The notes under the pieces: generated by a model | The model's database searches: none | The model's input: only the letters and a program-made list of their open reading frames with translations | What the model was told of the DNA's origin: nothing | In this document: piece after piece, positions 17,687 to 26,014 of the stretch | How the letters are laid out: the number at the start of each line of letters is the position of its first letter | How positions within the stretch are numbered: position 1 is the first letter of the stretch | Source of the DNA: Methylobacterium sp. Leaf112 | Lineage (GTDB): Bacteria > Pseudomonadota > Alphaproteobacteria > Rhizobiales > Beijerinckiaceae | Assembly: GCF_001423295.1 (NCBI RefSeq) | Contig: NZ_LMNG01000034.1 | Span: 243,291-307,290 of the forward strand | Direction of reading: 5' to 3' | DNA: 64,000 bases | Position numbers and translations under genes: made by a program

Positions 17687-18793
17687 TTGCAGACTCCTAT
17701 CCATACGCCGCCGAACGCGGGCGCCCGCAACCCCGACCCCGCCTTCTGGGCCGGACGCTCGGTGCTCGTCACCGGGCACACGGGCTTCAAGGGCGCGTGG
17801 CTGAGCCTGTGGCTCGAGCGCCTCGGCGCGCGGGTGAGCGGCCTCGCCCTGCCGCCCGAGACGAGCCCGAACCTGTTCGACCTCGCGGGCCTCTCCGGGC
17901 GGATGGATTCCCGGCTCGGCGACATCCGGTCCGCCGACACCGTGCGCGACGCCCTCGCGGCCACGCGCCCCGAGATCGTGATCCACATGGCCGCCCAGGC
18001 GCTGGTGCGTCCGTCCTACCGCGATCCCCTCGCCACCTACGCCACCAACGTGATGGGCACCGCCCACGTGCTGGAGGCCGTGCGCACCACTCCGTCCGTG
18101 CGCGCCGTGGTGGTGGTGACGAGCGACAAGGCCTACGCCAACCGCGAATGGCCCTATGGCTACCGCGAGACCGAGGCGCTCGGCGGCCACGACCCCTACA
18201 GCAGCTCCAAGGCCTGCGCCGAGCTGGTCACGAGCGCCTACCGCGCCTCGTTCCTCGCCGAACGCGCGTGCCACGTGGCGACGGCCCGGGCCGGCAACGT
18301 CATCGGCGGCGGCGACTGGTCCGAGGACCGGCTGATCCCCGACATCGTGCAGGCCTTCCTGGAAGGCCGCTCCGTCGAGATCCGCGCGCCCCACGCCACC
18401 CGGCCGTGGCAGCACGTCCTCGAACCCCTGAGCGGCTACCTGCGCCTCGCCGAAGCCCTGTGCGCGCAAGACGGCGCGGCCGTCGCCGAGGCCTGGAATT
18501 TCGGCCCGGCCGACGAGGATTGCCGCCCTGTGTCGTCCATCGTCGAGACCCTGGCGCGGGAATGGGGCGAGGGCGCCGCGTGGCATCTCTCGGAGAAGAC
18601 CCACCCGCACGAGGCGACCTTCCTCAAGGTCGATGCCTCCAAGGCACGCGCCTATCTCGGATGGGACCGGCGCCTGCGCCTCGACGCGGCGCTCGCCTGG
18701 ACCACGGCCTGGCACCGGGCCCAGGCGCAGGGGGCTTCGGCCCTCGACCTCACCCTGGCGCAGATCGGCGCCTACGAGACCCTGGGAGCGTGA
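17687..18793 (+). CDS. rfbG: CDP-glucose 4,6-dehydratase
   Basis: Extended SDR enzyme converting CDP-glucose to CDP-4-keto-6-deoxyglucose with bound NAD. The protein has 368 residues. The Rossmann motif GHTGFKG (residues 30-36) has the lysine form typical of RfbG. The catalytic Tyr/Lys are in PYSSSKACAE (Y171, K175) and the Thr is in VVTSDKAYAN. ARAGNVIGGGDWSEDRLIPD and RPWQHVLEP are also diagnostic. The start is TTG at 17687, with GGAG 10-13 nt upstream. It ends in GTGA overlapping the methyltransferase start, so the downstream genes are translationally coupled. Confidence 0.95.
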   Translation: MQTPIHTPPNAGARNPDPAFWAGRSVLVTGHTGFKGAWLSLWLERLGARVSGLALPPETSPNLFDLAGLSGRMDSRLGDIRSADTVRDALAATRPEIVIHMAAQALVRPSYRDPLATYATNVMGTAHVLEAVRTTPSVRAVVVVTSDKAYANREWPYGYRETEALGGHDPYSSSKACAELVTSAYRASFLAERACHVATARAGNVIGGGDWSEDRLIPDIVQAFLEGRSVEIRAPHATRPWQHVLEPLSGYLRLAEALCAQDGAAVAEAWNFGPADEDCRPVSSIVETLAREWGEGAAWHLSEKTHPHEATFLKVDASKARAYLGWDRRLRLDAALAWTTAWHRAQAQGASALDLTLAQIGAYETLGA

Positions 18794-20028
18794 GCACCGT
18801 GACCCGACCCGCCTGCCGCGCCTGCGGCGCGCCTCTCTCCCGCACCGTGGCCGATCTCGGCCTGTCGCCGCTGGCCAACGCCTACGTGCCGGCAGACCGT
18901 GCCGGAAGGGGCGAGATGTTCCACCCGCTCCACGCCTTCGTGTGCGACGTCTGCTTCCTCGTGCAGCTCGAAGCGTTCGAGACGCCGGAGGCGATTTTCT
19001 CGGATTACGCCTACTTCTCGGGCTTTTCCGCGGGCTGGCTGGCGCATGCCGAGGCCTATGTCGCTCGCATGCAGGCGCGCTTCGGCCTCGGACCCGACAG
19101 CAAGGTCGTGGAGGTGGCGAGCAACGACGGCTACCTCCTGCAATACGCCGTCGCGCGCGGCATCCCAGCGCTCGGCGTCGAGCCGGCGGCCAATGTCGCC
19201 AAGGTCGCCGTCTCGCGCGGCGTGCCGACCGAGGTCGCGTTCTTCGGCGCCGAGACCGCCCGGCGCCTCGTGGCGCAGGGTCATTCCGCCGATCTCACGG
19301 CGGCCAACAACGTTCTCGCCCACGTGCCCGATATCCACGATTTCGTGGAGGGGTTCCGCATCCTGCTGAAAGCGGAGGGCGCCGGCACCTTCGAGTTCCC
19401 GCACCTCCTGCGGATGATCGAGGAGCGCCAGTTCGACACCATCTACCACGAGCACTTTTCGTACCTCTCCCTCGGCGTCGTCTCGGGCATCCTGGAGCGA
19501 CACGGCCTGCGGGTGTTCGACGTCGAGGAACTGCCGACCCATGGCGGCTCCCTCAGGGTGTTCTTCTGCCATGCCGGGGCCGGCCACCCCACGAGCCCGG
19601 CAGTGGACCGGGTGCGGGCGGCCGAGCGCGACGGGGGCCTGTTCGCGCCGGATGGCTACGCGGCCTTCGCGGAGGACGTGGTGGCGATCAAATGCGCGAC
19701 GCTCACATTCCTGGCGGATCTGCGCGTGAAGGGCGCGAAGGTCTGCGCCTACGGGGCGGCGGCCAAGGGCAACACCTTCCTCAACTACTGCGGCATCGGC
19801 CCCGAACTCGTGGCAGCGGTGGCCGACCGGTCCCCGCACAAGCAGGGCACCCTGCTGCCCGGCAGCCGGATTCCCGTGGTCTCGCCGGAAGACCTGCTGG
19901 CGCTACGGCCGGACTACGTCCTGATCTTGCCCTGGAACCTCAAGGACGAGATCGCCCGCGAGATGGCCGCCATCCGCGATTGGGGCGGCCGCTTCGTCAC
20001 GGCGATCCCGCACCTGACCGTGACCTGA
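18790..20028 (+). CDS. NDP-hexose 3-C-methyltransferase-type SAM methyltransferase
   Basis: The protein has 412 residues with the three-part layout of TylC3-like sugar C-methyltransferases. An N-terminal zinc-binding domain has two CxxC pairs (C9/C12, C52/C55). The central SAM-binding fold contains VVEVASNDGYLLQ and the block AANNVLAHVPDIHDF, EFPHLLRM and YHEHFSYLSL, and the C-terminal Rossmann-like domain contains AYGAAAKGNTFLNYC. The HEH motif holds likely catalytic His/Glu residues in the known family. Expected reaction: methylation at C3 of a 4-keto-6-deoxy sugar; here the substrate should be the CDP sugar made by RfbG. GTG 18790 overlaps the rfbG stop; GTG 18799 is an alternative with better Shine-Dalgarno spacing. 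Confidence 0.9.
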   Translation: MSTVTRPACRACGAPLSRTVADLGLSPLANAYVPADRAGRGEMFHPLHAFVCDVCFLVQLEAFETPEAIFSDYAYFSGFSAGWLAHAEAYVARMQARFGLGPDSKVVEVASNDGYLLQYAVARGIPALGVEPAANVAKVAVSRGVPTEVAFFGAETARRLVAQGHSADLTAANNVLAHVPDIHDFVEGFRILLKAEGAGTFEFPHLLRMIEERQFDTIYHEHFSYLSLGVVSGILERHGLRVFDVEELPTHGGSLRVFFCHAGAGHPTSPAVDRVRAAERDGGLFAPDGYAAFAEDVVAIKCATLTFLADLRVKGAKVCAYGAAAKGNTFLNYCGIGPELVAAVADRSPHKQGTLLPGSRIPVVSPEDLLALRPDYVLILPWNLKDEIAREMAAIRDWGGRFVTAIPHLTVT

Positions 20029-20032
20029 CGCC

Positions 20033-20563
20033 ATGCGGTTCGAGGAAACGCCGCTGCCCGGGGCCTACCGCGTGTGGCCCGAACCCATCGCCGACGATCG
20101 CGGGTTCTTCGCCCGCACCACCTGCACGGACGAGTTCGCCGCCCGGGGTCTCGTGGGGGGCTTCGCGCAGTCGAGCGTGTCGTTCAACGCCCGGCGCGGC
20201 ACCGTCCGGGGGATGCACTTCTCGGTTCCGCCCCACGCCGAGACCAAGCTCGTGCGCTGCACGGGGGGCGCCATCCGCGATGTCATCGTCGATCTGCGGC
20301 AGGATTCTCCGAGCTATCTCAAGAGCTTCGCCGCCGATTTGACGGCGGGCAACCGTTGCGCCCTCTACATCCCGGCCGGCTTCGCCCACGGTTTCCAGGC
20401 CCTGACCGACGCGGCCGAGGTGCTCTACATGATCGACCGCGCCTACGTCGCCGGAAGCGCCAGAGGCCTGCGCTGGAACGACCCGGCCCTCGACGTGACC
20501 TGGCCCGAGCCCGTCACGGTGATCGCCGAGCGCGATCTCGCCTATCCGGACTGGAGCGCGTGA
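20033..20563 (+). CDS. rfbC: dTDP-4-dehydrorhamnose 3,5-epimerase family protein
   Basis: Cupin-fold sugar epimerase of 176 residues. It carries DDRGFFARTT, QSSVSFNARRGTVRGMHF (catalytic His in RGMHF, residue 62), the IPAGFAHGFQAL block and a Tyr in DRAYVAGSARGLRWNDP. In classical rhamnose synthesis it acts on the dTDP sugar. In this CDP cassette it probably epimerises C5, or C3 and C5, of the C-methylated 4-keto sugar. It starts 4 nt after the methyltransferase stop and overlaps the reductase gene by GTGA. The symbol follows family usage; substrate specificity is inferred. Confidence 0.9.
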   Translation: MRFEETPLPGAYRVWPEPIADDRGFFARTTCTDEFAARGLVGGFAQSSVSFNARRGTVRGMHFSVPPHAETKLVRCTGGAIRDVIVDLRQDSPSYLKSFAADLTAGNRCALYIPAGFAHGFQALTDAAEVLYMIDRAYVAGSARGLRWNDPALDVTWPEPVTVIAERDLAYPDWSA

Positions 20564-21480
20564 AGGTCCTCGTCACCGGCGCGTCCGGCTTCGTCGGGCG
20601 GCACGCGCTGCCGGCCCTGGCGGCGCGCGGGTTCGAGGTCCACGCCGTGGCGCGCAGTCCCATTCCGGGGGCCGTGGTTCATGCGGCCGACCTGCTCGAC
20701 GCGGCCGAGCGGCGGGCCCTCCTCGCCGACGTGGCGCCGAGCCACCTCCTGCATCTGGCCTGGGACGCCGAACCCGGTCGATACTGGACGTCGCCGAGCA
20801 ACCTCGACTGGGTCTCAGCCAGCCTCGACCTCGCCCGAAGCTTTCACGACATTGGCGGGCGTCGCTTCGTCGGCGTCGGCACCTGCGCCGAGTACACCTG
20901 GGGCGATCCCCGCTTCGACGAGGCGACGAGCCCTTGCCGCCCCGCGACCCTCTACGGGGCCGCCAAGGATGGGACCCGGAGAATACTCGCGGCCTACGCC
21001 GAGAGCGTCGGTCTGTCCTTCGCGTGGGGGCGCCTGTTCTACCTCTACGGTCCCGGCGAGCGGCGCGGCCGCCTCGTCTCCGACGCCGCCCACGCCCTCC
21101 TGACGGGTGCAGAGTTCCCCACCTCGCCGGGCCACCAGCGCCGTGATTTCCTGCATGTCGTTGATGCGGCGAGCGCTTTGGCCGCGCTCCTCGACGGTCC
21201 GGTGACGGGGGCCGTCAATATCGGCTCGGGGGAAGCGGTCCCGGTGCGGACCCTTCTCGATGGTCTGGCCACACGCACCGGCCGGTTCGATCTTGTGCGT
21301 TACGGGGCCCGGACGCTGGGTCCGTCCGAGCCGGCCGCGATCGAAGCCGCCGTTGCGCGCCTTTCCGGAGAGGTCGGGTTCCGGCCGCGCTTCACCCTGG
21401 AGACCGGCCTCGACGACACCCTGAGTTGGTGGCGGAACCGTCTCGGGGGCAGCCGGCTCAGCAGGGGAGTAACCCCTTGA
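20560..21480 (+). CDS. NAD(P)-dependent sugar reductase/epimerase (extended SDR)
   Basis: The protein has 306 residues. It contains the N-terminal Rossmann motif GASGFVG (residues 7-13), T108 in GVGTCAEYTWG, catalytic Y132 and K136 in LYGAAK, and the C-terminal RRDFLHVVDAASALAALL, as in NDP-sugar 4-ketoreductases. It is likely the last step of the cassette, reducing the 4-keto group of the CDP-3-C-methyl-6-deoxy sugar. The GTG start overlaps the epimerase stop. The 3' end overlaps the convergent receiver gene by 23 bp. No glycosyltransferase or transporter for the sugar is visible nearby. Confidence 0.88.
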   Translation: MKVLVTGASGFVGRHALPALAARGFEVHAVARSPIPGAVVHAADLLDAAERRALLADVAPSHLLHLAWDAEPGRYWTSPSNLDWVSASLDLARSFHDIGGRRFVGVGTCAEYTWGDPRFDEATSPCRPATLYGAAKDGTRRILAAYAESVGLSFAWGRLFYLYGPGERRGRLVSDAAHALLTGAEFPTSPGHQRRDFLHVVDAASALAALLDGPVTGAVNIGSGEAVPVRTLLDGLATRTGRFDLVRYGARTLGPSEPAAIEAAVARLSGEVGFRPRFTLETGLDDTLSWWRNRLGGSRLSRGVTP

Positions 21481-21847
21481 GCTGACTGAGGATGTCTTCG
21501 CCGGTGCACGGGCGGGCGATGAAGCGGGCGCCCGGCGGCATCCGCTCGGGGTCCGGCGCGGCCCGTCCCGAGACAATGACGATGGGCAGTTGCGGACGCG
21601 CTGCCGCGACCGCGTTGGCAAGCTCGAACCCGTTGGTTTTGCCCGACAATTCCACGTCGGTGACCAGGCCGCAGATGTCGGGCCGGGCCTTGAGGATGCC
21701 GAGCGCCCGCTCGGCGGAGGCGCATTGCACCGTCTCGTAGCCACCGTTCTCCAGGACGTCGCCGAGGTCCATGATGGTCAGCGCCTCGTCCTCGACCAGA
21801 AGGATCACCGGCCGATCGTCGCCTGGGCCCGTTGTCTCATCCACCAC
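21458..21847 (-). CDS. Single-domain response regulator (CheY-like receiver)
   Basis: The protein has 129 residues, only a receiver domain: ILLVEDEAL (acidic pocket), VTDVELSG (phospho-Asp), IVIVSGRA (Thr/Ser position) and ARPCTGED, where the usual conserved Lys-Pro is Arg-Pro. The Lys-to-Arg change at this normally invariant position could weaken phosphorylation-linked switching. There is no output domain, so it would act through a partner kinase or phosphorelay. The start is GTG at 21847, with GGAGGG 7 nt upstream. No cognate kinase is adjacent. Confidence 0.85.
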   Translation of the reverse strand: MVDETTGPGDDRPVILLVEDEALTIMDLGDVLENGGYETVQCASAERALGILKARPDICGLVTDVELSGKTNGFELANAVAAARPQLPIVIVSGRAAPDPERMPPGARFIARPCTGEDILSQLKGLLPC

Positions 21848-21954
21848 GATGCACCCTCCGCCCGTTCCATGGGATGCGGCCCGTAACGTTCCACGGGGTC
21901 GTGCGCCGCTCCCGACCCTGGTCCAACGAGAAAGCGCGCCGGGAGTTGCAGCGC

Positions 21955-23211
21955 TCAGGTCCGTGTCACGTCGCACACCACCGCGACGACCGCCTCGACG
22001 AGCCGGTCGAGGTCGGTCGAATCGATGGTGAGAGCCGGGGTGAGGTAGACGATGTCGCCGAACGGGCGGACCCAGACGCCGCGCGCGAGGAGGCGCCGCT
22101 TCAGGTCGGCGAGGTCCGGCACCTGCGTCCACTGCACCGCCCCGATGGCCCCGAGTACCCGGACGTCGGCGAGGCCGGGTCGGCCGCGCAAGGGGGCGAG
22201 GCCCGCCGCCAGGCGCGCCCCGATGGTCCGGACCTGGGCGAGGCGGGGTTCGGTCTCGAACAGGTCGAGGCTGGCGTTGGCGGCCGCGCAGGCGAGGGGG
22301 TTCGCCATGAAGGTCGGCCCGTGCATGAGGGCGGCGGCGGGGTCGTCGGAGAGGAAGGCCTCGAACACCGCGCCCGTCGCCACCGTGGCGGCGAGCGGCA
22401 GGGTGCCGCCGGTGAGCGCCTTCGACAGGCACAGGATGTCGGGCACGAGGCCGGCCTGCTCGCAGGCGAACAGGGTGCCGGTGCGGGCGAAGCCGGTGAA
22501 GATCTCGTCGACGATGAGGGGCAGGCCGTGGGCCCGAGCGAGGCGCGCCACCTCGGCCAGCACGTCGGGGGCGTGCATCCGCATGCCGCCGGCGCCCTGG
22601 ACCAGGGGCTCGACGATCACCGCCGCGAGGGTTTCGCGGTGTCGAGCGAGGCAGGCATCAAGGGCCGCGATCCGTTCGGCATCGGTCGGGAGGTCACAGA
22701 AGATCTGCTCCGGCAGGTAGGCGCCGAAGCGCCGGTGCATGCCGTCTTCGGGGTCGCAGACCGACATCGCCCCCATCGTGTCGCCGTGGTAGCCGCCCCG
22801 GAAGGCGAGGAAGCGGGTGCGCCCCTCCACCCCCCGGTTGAGCCACATCTGGGCGGCCATCTTCAGGGCGACCTCGACGGCCACCGACCCGGAATCGGTG
22901 AAGAACACGTGGTCGAGGTCGCCCGGCAGCAGGGCGGCGAGGCGGGCGGCGAGGCGTTCGGCCGGCGCGTGGGTGAGGCCGCCGAACATCACGTGCGGCA
23001 TCGCCTCCAGCTGGGCGGCGACGGCGGCGCGGATGTGGGGATGGTTGTAGCCGTGCGCCGCGGTCCACCACGAGGCGATGCCGTCCACGAGTTCGCGCCC
23101 GTCGGCGAGCACGATGCGGGTCCCATGGGTTCGCACCGCCTCCAGGGGCGGCACCGCCGTCTTCATCTGCGTGTAGGGCCGCCAGAGGTGGTCGCGCCGG
23201 GGTTCGCTCAT
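21955..23211 (-). CDS. bioA: Adenosylmethionine-8-amino-7-oxononanoate aminotransferase
   Basis: PLP enzyme of biotin synthesis: KAPA to DAPA with S-adenosylmethionine as amino donor. The protein has 418 residues. HLWRPYTQM and WWTAAHGYNHP near the N terminus are bioA-specific. Also visible are FFTDSGSVAVE, FRGGYHGDTMGAMSVCDPE, the PLP Asp in IVDEIFTGFARTG (D235) and Schiff-base Lys K264 in LCLSKALTGGTLPL. The first likely ATG is at 23211; an upstream extension lacks similarity. No bioB, bioD or bioF is adjacent; bioF lies 7 kb away on the other strand. Confidence 0.94.
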   Translation of the reverse strand: MSEPRRDHLWRPYTQMKTAVPPLEAVRTHGTRIVLADGRELVDGIASWWTAAHGYNHPHIRAAVAAQLEAMPHVMFGGLTHAPAERLAARLAALLPGDLDHVFFTDSGSVAVEVALKMAAQMWLNRGVEGRTRFLAFRGGYHGDTMGAMSVCDPEDGMHRRFGAYLPEQIFCDLPTDAERIAALDACLARHRETLAAVIVEPLVQGAGGMRMHAPDVLAEVARLARAHGLPLIVDEIFTGFARTGTLFACEQAGLVPDILCLSKALTGGTLPLAATVATGAVFEAFLSDDPAAALMHGPTFMANPLACAAANASLDLFETEPRLAQVRTIGARLAAGLAPLRGRPGLADVRVLGAIGAVQWTQVPDLADLKRRLLARGVWVRPFGDIVYLTPALTIDSTDLDRLVEAVVAVVCDVTRT

Positions 23212-23330
23212 GCGGCTTCGATGGAAGCCGGACGCGCTCGGGTCAAGGCGGTGCGTTCGCGCCCGATCCTGCCACGACGCTGCCGGCACGGCTCCGGCGG
23301 CACCGGCCCTCCGACGGTCCACCGGCGGAT

Positions 23331-23368
23331 CTGTCGGGACCGGGTGTACCTGTCGGGACCGGGGGTGC
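23331..23368. repeat. 19-nt direct repeat, two copies
   Basis: CTGTCGGGACCGGGTGTAC at 23331-23349 is followed directly by CTGTCGGGACCGGGGGTGC at 23350-23368 (2 differences). It sits between the P450 stop (23378, minus strand) and the bioA start, that is, just downstream of the P450 gene. Confidence 0.85.
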
Positions 23369-23377
23369 GCCGGCGCC

Positions 23378-24643
23378 TCAGACGGGGCGTACGGCGCGCA
23401 GGACGAAGCCGCTCCTCGGGCGCGCCGGAATGTCGGCGAGGTCGATCCCGAGATCCTGGGGCGGGACCTCGTAGCGCATCGACGTCGCCAGCAGGCCGGC
23501 CGCCGTGATCAGCAGGGTCTGGGTGATGCCCTCGCCGGGGCATCGGTGTCCGTCCACCGCCGCGCCGCCGCCATGGGAGATCAGGTCGAACGGATCGAGG
23601 GCTTCGGTGCCGAAACGGTCCGGATCGAAGCGTTCCGGCGTCGGCCATCGGCTCGGGTCGTGATTGGTGCCGTAGAGGTCCATGAGAGCCCAGTCGCCGA
23701 CTTCGAACGCATGGTCTCGCCAGGCGAAGGGCTCGCGGACCCGCCCGCCGATGAACGGGATGAACGGAAAGGCGCGCCGCACTTCCCAGGCGAAACGCTG
23801 GCGCGTGCCCGCGTCCGCGTCGGCGAGTGCCGCGACCCAGTGCGGGTTCTCGTGGAGCGCCAGGGCGGCGAACACCACGTAGCGCGCGTTCGCGACCGTC
23901 GGGCGCAGCAGGTTGATGAGTTCGACGCCGGCCGTCCTGACGTCGAGACGACGCCCATCGGCGTCGCGGTGGGTCGCGACGGTCCGGGCAGCGCCCGGGG
24001 GCACGTCGCGGCGACCGCTCCGGATGTCTTCGATCATGCGCCGGGCCCAGCGCTCGGTGCGGGCGCGAAGGAGATGCCCCCGCCAGTTGCGCGGTCCGAT
24101 CGCCCCCGTGCCGGCGACCATGGCGGCGAACTCGGCCGCCCGTGCCTCGATCTCGTCCGGGGGCAGGGCGAGGCCCACCCAAGCGCACACCGTGGCCGTG
24201 ATGACGCGGTGCGCCTCGTCGAGGAGCACCACGCTGTCCATCGTCGCCCAGCGCAGCACGGCGCGGCGCCAATGCTCGGCAAGCAGGTCGGAGAAGCGCC
24301 GGAGGGCGTCCGGCCCGACGAGCGACAGGAACATCTCCTTGCGGTGGCGATGGGCGTCGCCGTCGAGGACCATGACGCTCCCATTGTCCTGGATCAGCGC
24401 GAAGGTGGTCGGCGGCAGCGCGTGTCGTCGGGTGAAGCGATCGCCGTCGTAGAAGTGCGACGCCGCCTCCCGGCCGGACATGCAGATCACGGGACTCAGC
24501 ATGAGCCGGGCCGCGAACACATCCGATCCGTACCGTCGGCAACGGTTCGGGATGAAGGCATAGCCTTCGGAGAGAAGCGACAGCGTACTGTCCGGTGCCC
24601 GGTCCCGGGGAATCGCGGAGTCGTTCAGCCGCTTGGTCTTCAT
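23378..24643 (-). CDS. CYP152-type cytochrome P450 peroxygenase (fatty acid hydroxylase)
   Basis: The protein has 421 residues and resembles the bacterial fatty-acid peroxygenases P450-SPalpha/BSbeta throughout: DSTLSLLSEGYAFI, VLDGDAHRHRKEMFLSLV, VCAWVGLALP, YGTNHDPSRW and RCPGEGI. Instead of the acid-alcohol pair of oxygen-using P450s, helix I has Arg-Pro (R247-P248 in NLLRPTVANARY), the hallmark of enzymes that use H2O2 and need no reductase. The ExxR motif is E287-R290 and the heme thiolate is C368. Expected reaction: alpha or beta hydroxylation of free fatty acids. The ATG at 24643 gives family length; two in-frame upstream ATGs (24658, 24676) are alternatives. No redox partner gene is nearby, as expected. 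Confidence 0.9.
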   Translation of the reverse strand: MKTKRLNDSAIPRDRAPDSTLSLLSEGYAFIPNRCRRYGSDVFAARLMLSPVICMSGREAASHFYDGDRFTRRHALPPTTFALIQDNGSVMVLDGDAHRHRKEMFLSLVGPDALRRFSDLLAEHWRRAVLRWATMDSVVLLDEAHRVITATVCAWVGLALPPDEIEARAAEFAAMVAGTGAIGPRNWRGHLLRARTERWARRMIEDIRSGRRDVPPGAARTVATHRDADGRRLDVRTAGVELINLLRPTVANARYVVFAALALHENPHWVAALADADAGTRQRFAWEVRRAFPFIPFIGGRVREPFAWRDHAFEVGDWALMDLYGTNHDPSRWPTPERFDPDRFGTEALDPFDLISHGGGAAVDGHRCPGEGITQTLLITAAGLLATSMRYEVPPQDLGIDLADIPARPRSGFVLRAVRPV

Positions 24644-24718
24644 GGGGGATCCACTCATGTGGCTGATACAGGTCATGTCCTGGCACCGACTGCCGGCACC
24701 GACGCCGAGCGCGCGGGG

Positions 24719-24988
24719 TCAGCCCGTCCGGTCCTCGTCGTCCTCCTCCGGGACGATGTCGCCGAACGGCACCATCAGAACCCGCCGCGCCCGCTCGTCC
24801 TCGATCTCGAACGAGCAGGCAAACCAATCGCGCACCGCGAAGGAGGGGGACCCGGCGACCAGGTCGCGGGCGCATTGCAGGGCGTGCCGGCGTGCCGCCT
24901 CGTCGTCGGCGAGCTCATCGCCCTCGGGGTCGACGGCCAGTTTTTCGGTCCCGCGCCCGTACCGGAGGTGGAAGAAGTAGCGCGGCAT
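24719..24988 (-). CDS. DUF6894 family small protein
   Basis: An 89-residue protein beginning MPRYFFHLRYG, the signature of a small family abundant in Rhizobiales. The middle contains an acidic stretch (DPEGDELADDEAARRHALQ) and the C terminus ends in EEDDEDRTG. Function unknown. It starts one base after the stop of the Crp/Fnr regulator gene, so the two are an operon. A second DUF6894 gene lies at 27495-27734, next to the other Crp-type regulator. Confidence 0.75.
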   Translation of the reverse strand: MPRYFFHLRYGRGTEKLAVDPEGDELADDEAARRHALQCARDLVAGSPSFAVRDWFACSFEIEDERARRVLMVPFGDIVPEEDDEDRTG

Positions 24989-24989
24989 C

Positions 24990-25703
24990 TCAGGCCCCCT
25001 CGATCAGGCGGGCATACTCGGCCTCGGGCGTGCCATAGCCGCCATCCGCCATCTCCTCCAGGAGTTCGCGGTTCACCACGGTGATGCGCCCGCGTCTGGC
25101 TCGGATGCGGCCGGCCCCTTCGAGCTGCTGCATCGCCAGGGTCACGCCCGAGCGTCGCACGCCGAGCATCATCGACAGGAAATCGTGCTTGAGTAGGATC
25201 TCGTCGCCGTCCACCCGGTCGTGGCACATCAGCAGCCAGCGCGCGAGGCGCGCTTCGATCTCGTGGGTGGCGTTGATGAAGGCCGTCTGCCGCACCTGGA
25301 TCATCTCGGTCAGAACGTAGCGCAGGAGCAGCTTGCGCAGTGTCGGGCTCTCCTCCACCGCGGCGGTGAGGGCATCGGTTCGGATTTGCAGGGCACTGCC
25401 CGGCATCTGGATGAAGTGGTTGTGCGGGATCCGATCGGAGCCGAGCAGCACCGGGGTGATGCCCACCGCACCCTCCCGCCCGATGATCCCGACTTCGACC
25501 CGGCCGTTGGCCCCCTCGGCGGTGATGGACGCGATGCCGGTCTCGATGAAATGGATGTGTTCGGTCCGCGCGTTCGGAGCGAGCAGGATCTGTCCCGTCA
25601 GGAGATCCACCGGCTCCAGGTGCGGTCGGAGGCGGGCGAAATCCTCGGGCGGCATGACCTTCAGCAGGCGATTGTGGGCATCGCAGTGTCGACCGTGAGT
25701 CAT
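24990..25703 (-). CDS. Crp/Fnr family transcriptional regulator
   Basis: The protein has 237 residues. The N-terminal cyclic-nucleotide-binding-like beta-roll contains DLLTGQILLAPNARTEHIHFIETGIASI and VGIIGREGAVGITPVLLG. The C-terminal Crp-type helix-turn-helix contains FLSMMLGVRRSGVTLAMQQLEGAGRIRARRG, split here around a likely recognition helix at VRRSGVTLAMQQL. There is no FNR-type N-terminal cysteine cluster, so oxygen sensing by Fe-S is unlikely. Proteins of this subgroup often control stress genes in Rhizobiales. The ATG at 25703 was chosen because upstream residues do not fit the family. It is divergent from the receiver-Crp fusion gene across an AT-rich 311-bp region. Confidence 0.88.
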   Translation of the reverse strand: MTHGRHCDAHNRLLKVMPPEDFARLRPHLEPVDLLTGQILLAPNARTEHIHFIETGIASITAEGANGRVEVGIIGREGAVGITPVLLGSDRIPHNHFIQMPGSALQIRTDALTAAVEESPTLRKLLLRYVLTEMIQVRQTAFINATHEIEARLARWLLMCHDRVDGDEILLKHDFLSMMLGVRRSGVTLAMQQLEGAGRIRARRGRITVVNRELLEEMADGGYGTPEAEYARLIEGA

Positions 25704-26014
25704 GAGCCCTCGTCTCCACCTCGGAGCAAGAGCGCGCGCTGTCTCCCAAGCGCCCACGCTCTGATCCGTATGCGGACGATGGGAAGAAGATAGGATCGTC
25801 TCCGACAAGTGACAATACGGATTTTGGAGAATAAAAACGAATTGACATAGGTTATTGACGGATAAATCTAGGTTAGTCCTAGATATTGTGGAGGTTCGAT
25901 AGCGCACCGGACGTGAGAGTAGACTTTCGTGCGGCATAAAAGCTGCCTATAGCTGGGGCATCCAGCCTTGCCCGCGCCCGTGGCGGTCAAGTGCCACAAA
26001 TTCTGGAGCCTTGA
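25704..26014. promoter_or_regulatory. Divergent regulatory region between two Crp-type genes, with a 7-5-7 dyad
   Basis: About 311 bp, strikingly AT-rich between 25795 and 25890 compared with the rest of the window. It contains TTGACA at 25842-25847 and TTGACG at 25855-25860, both -35-like on the plus strand, and a perfect dyad ATCTAGG-TTAGT-CCTAGAT at 25866-25884. The dyad lies where a repressor would block plus-strand transcription. A clear -10 was not assigned. The downstream gene has GGAG 8 nt before its ATG at 26015. Confidence 0.55.

Noticed and set aside
23212-23377. Biotin riboswitch or BioR/BirA site before bioA
   Set aside because: No recognisable motif was seen; biotin riboswitches are not an established class, and only a 19-nt duplication was found.
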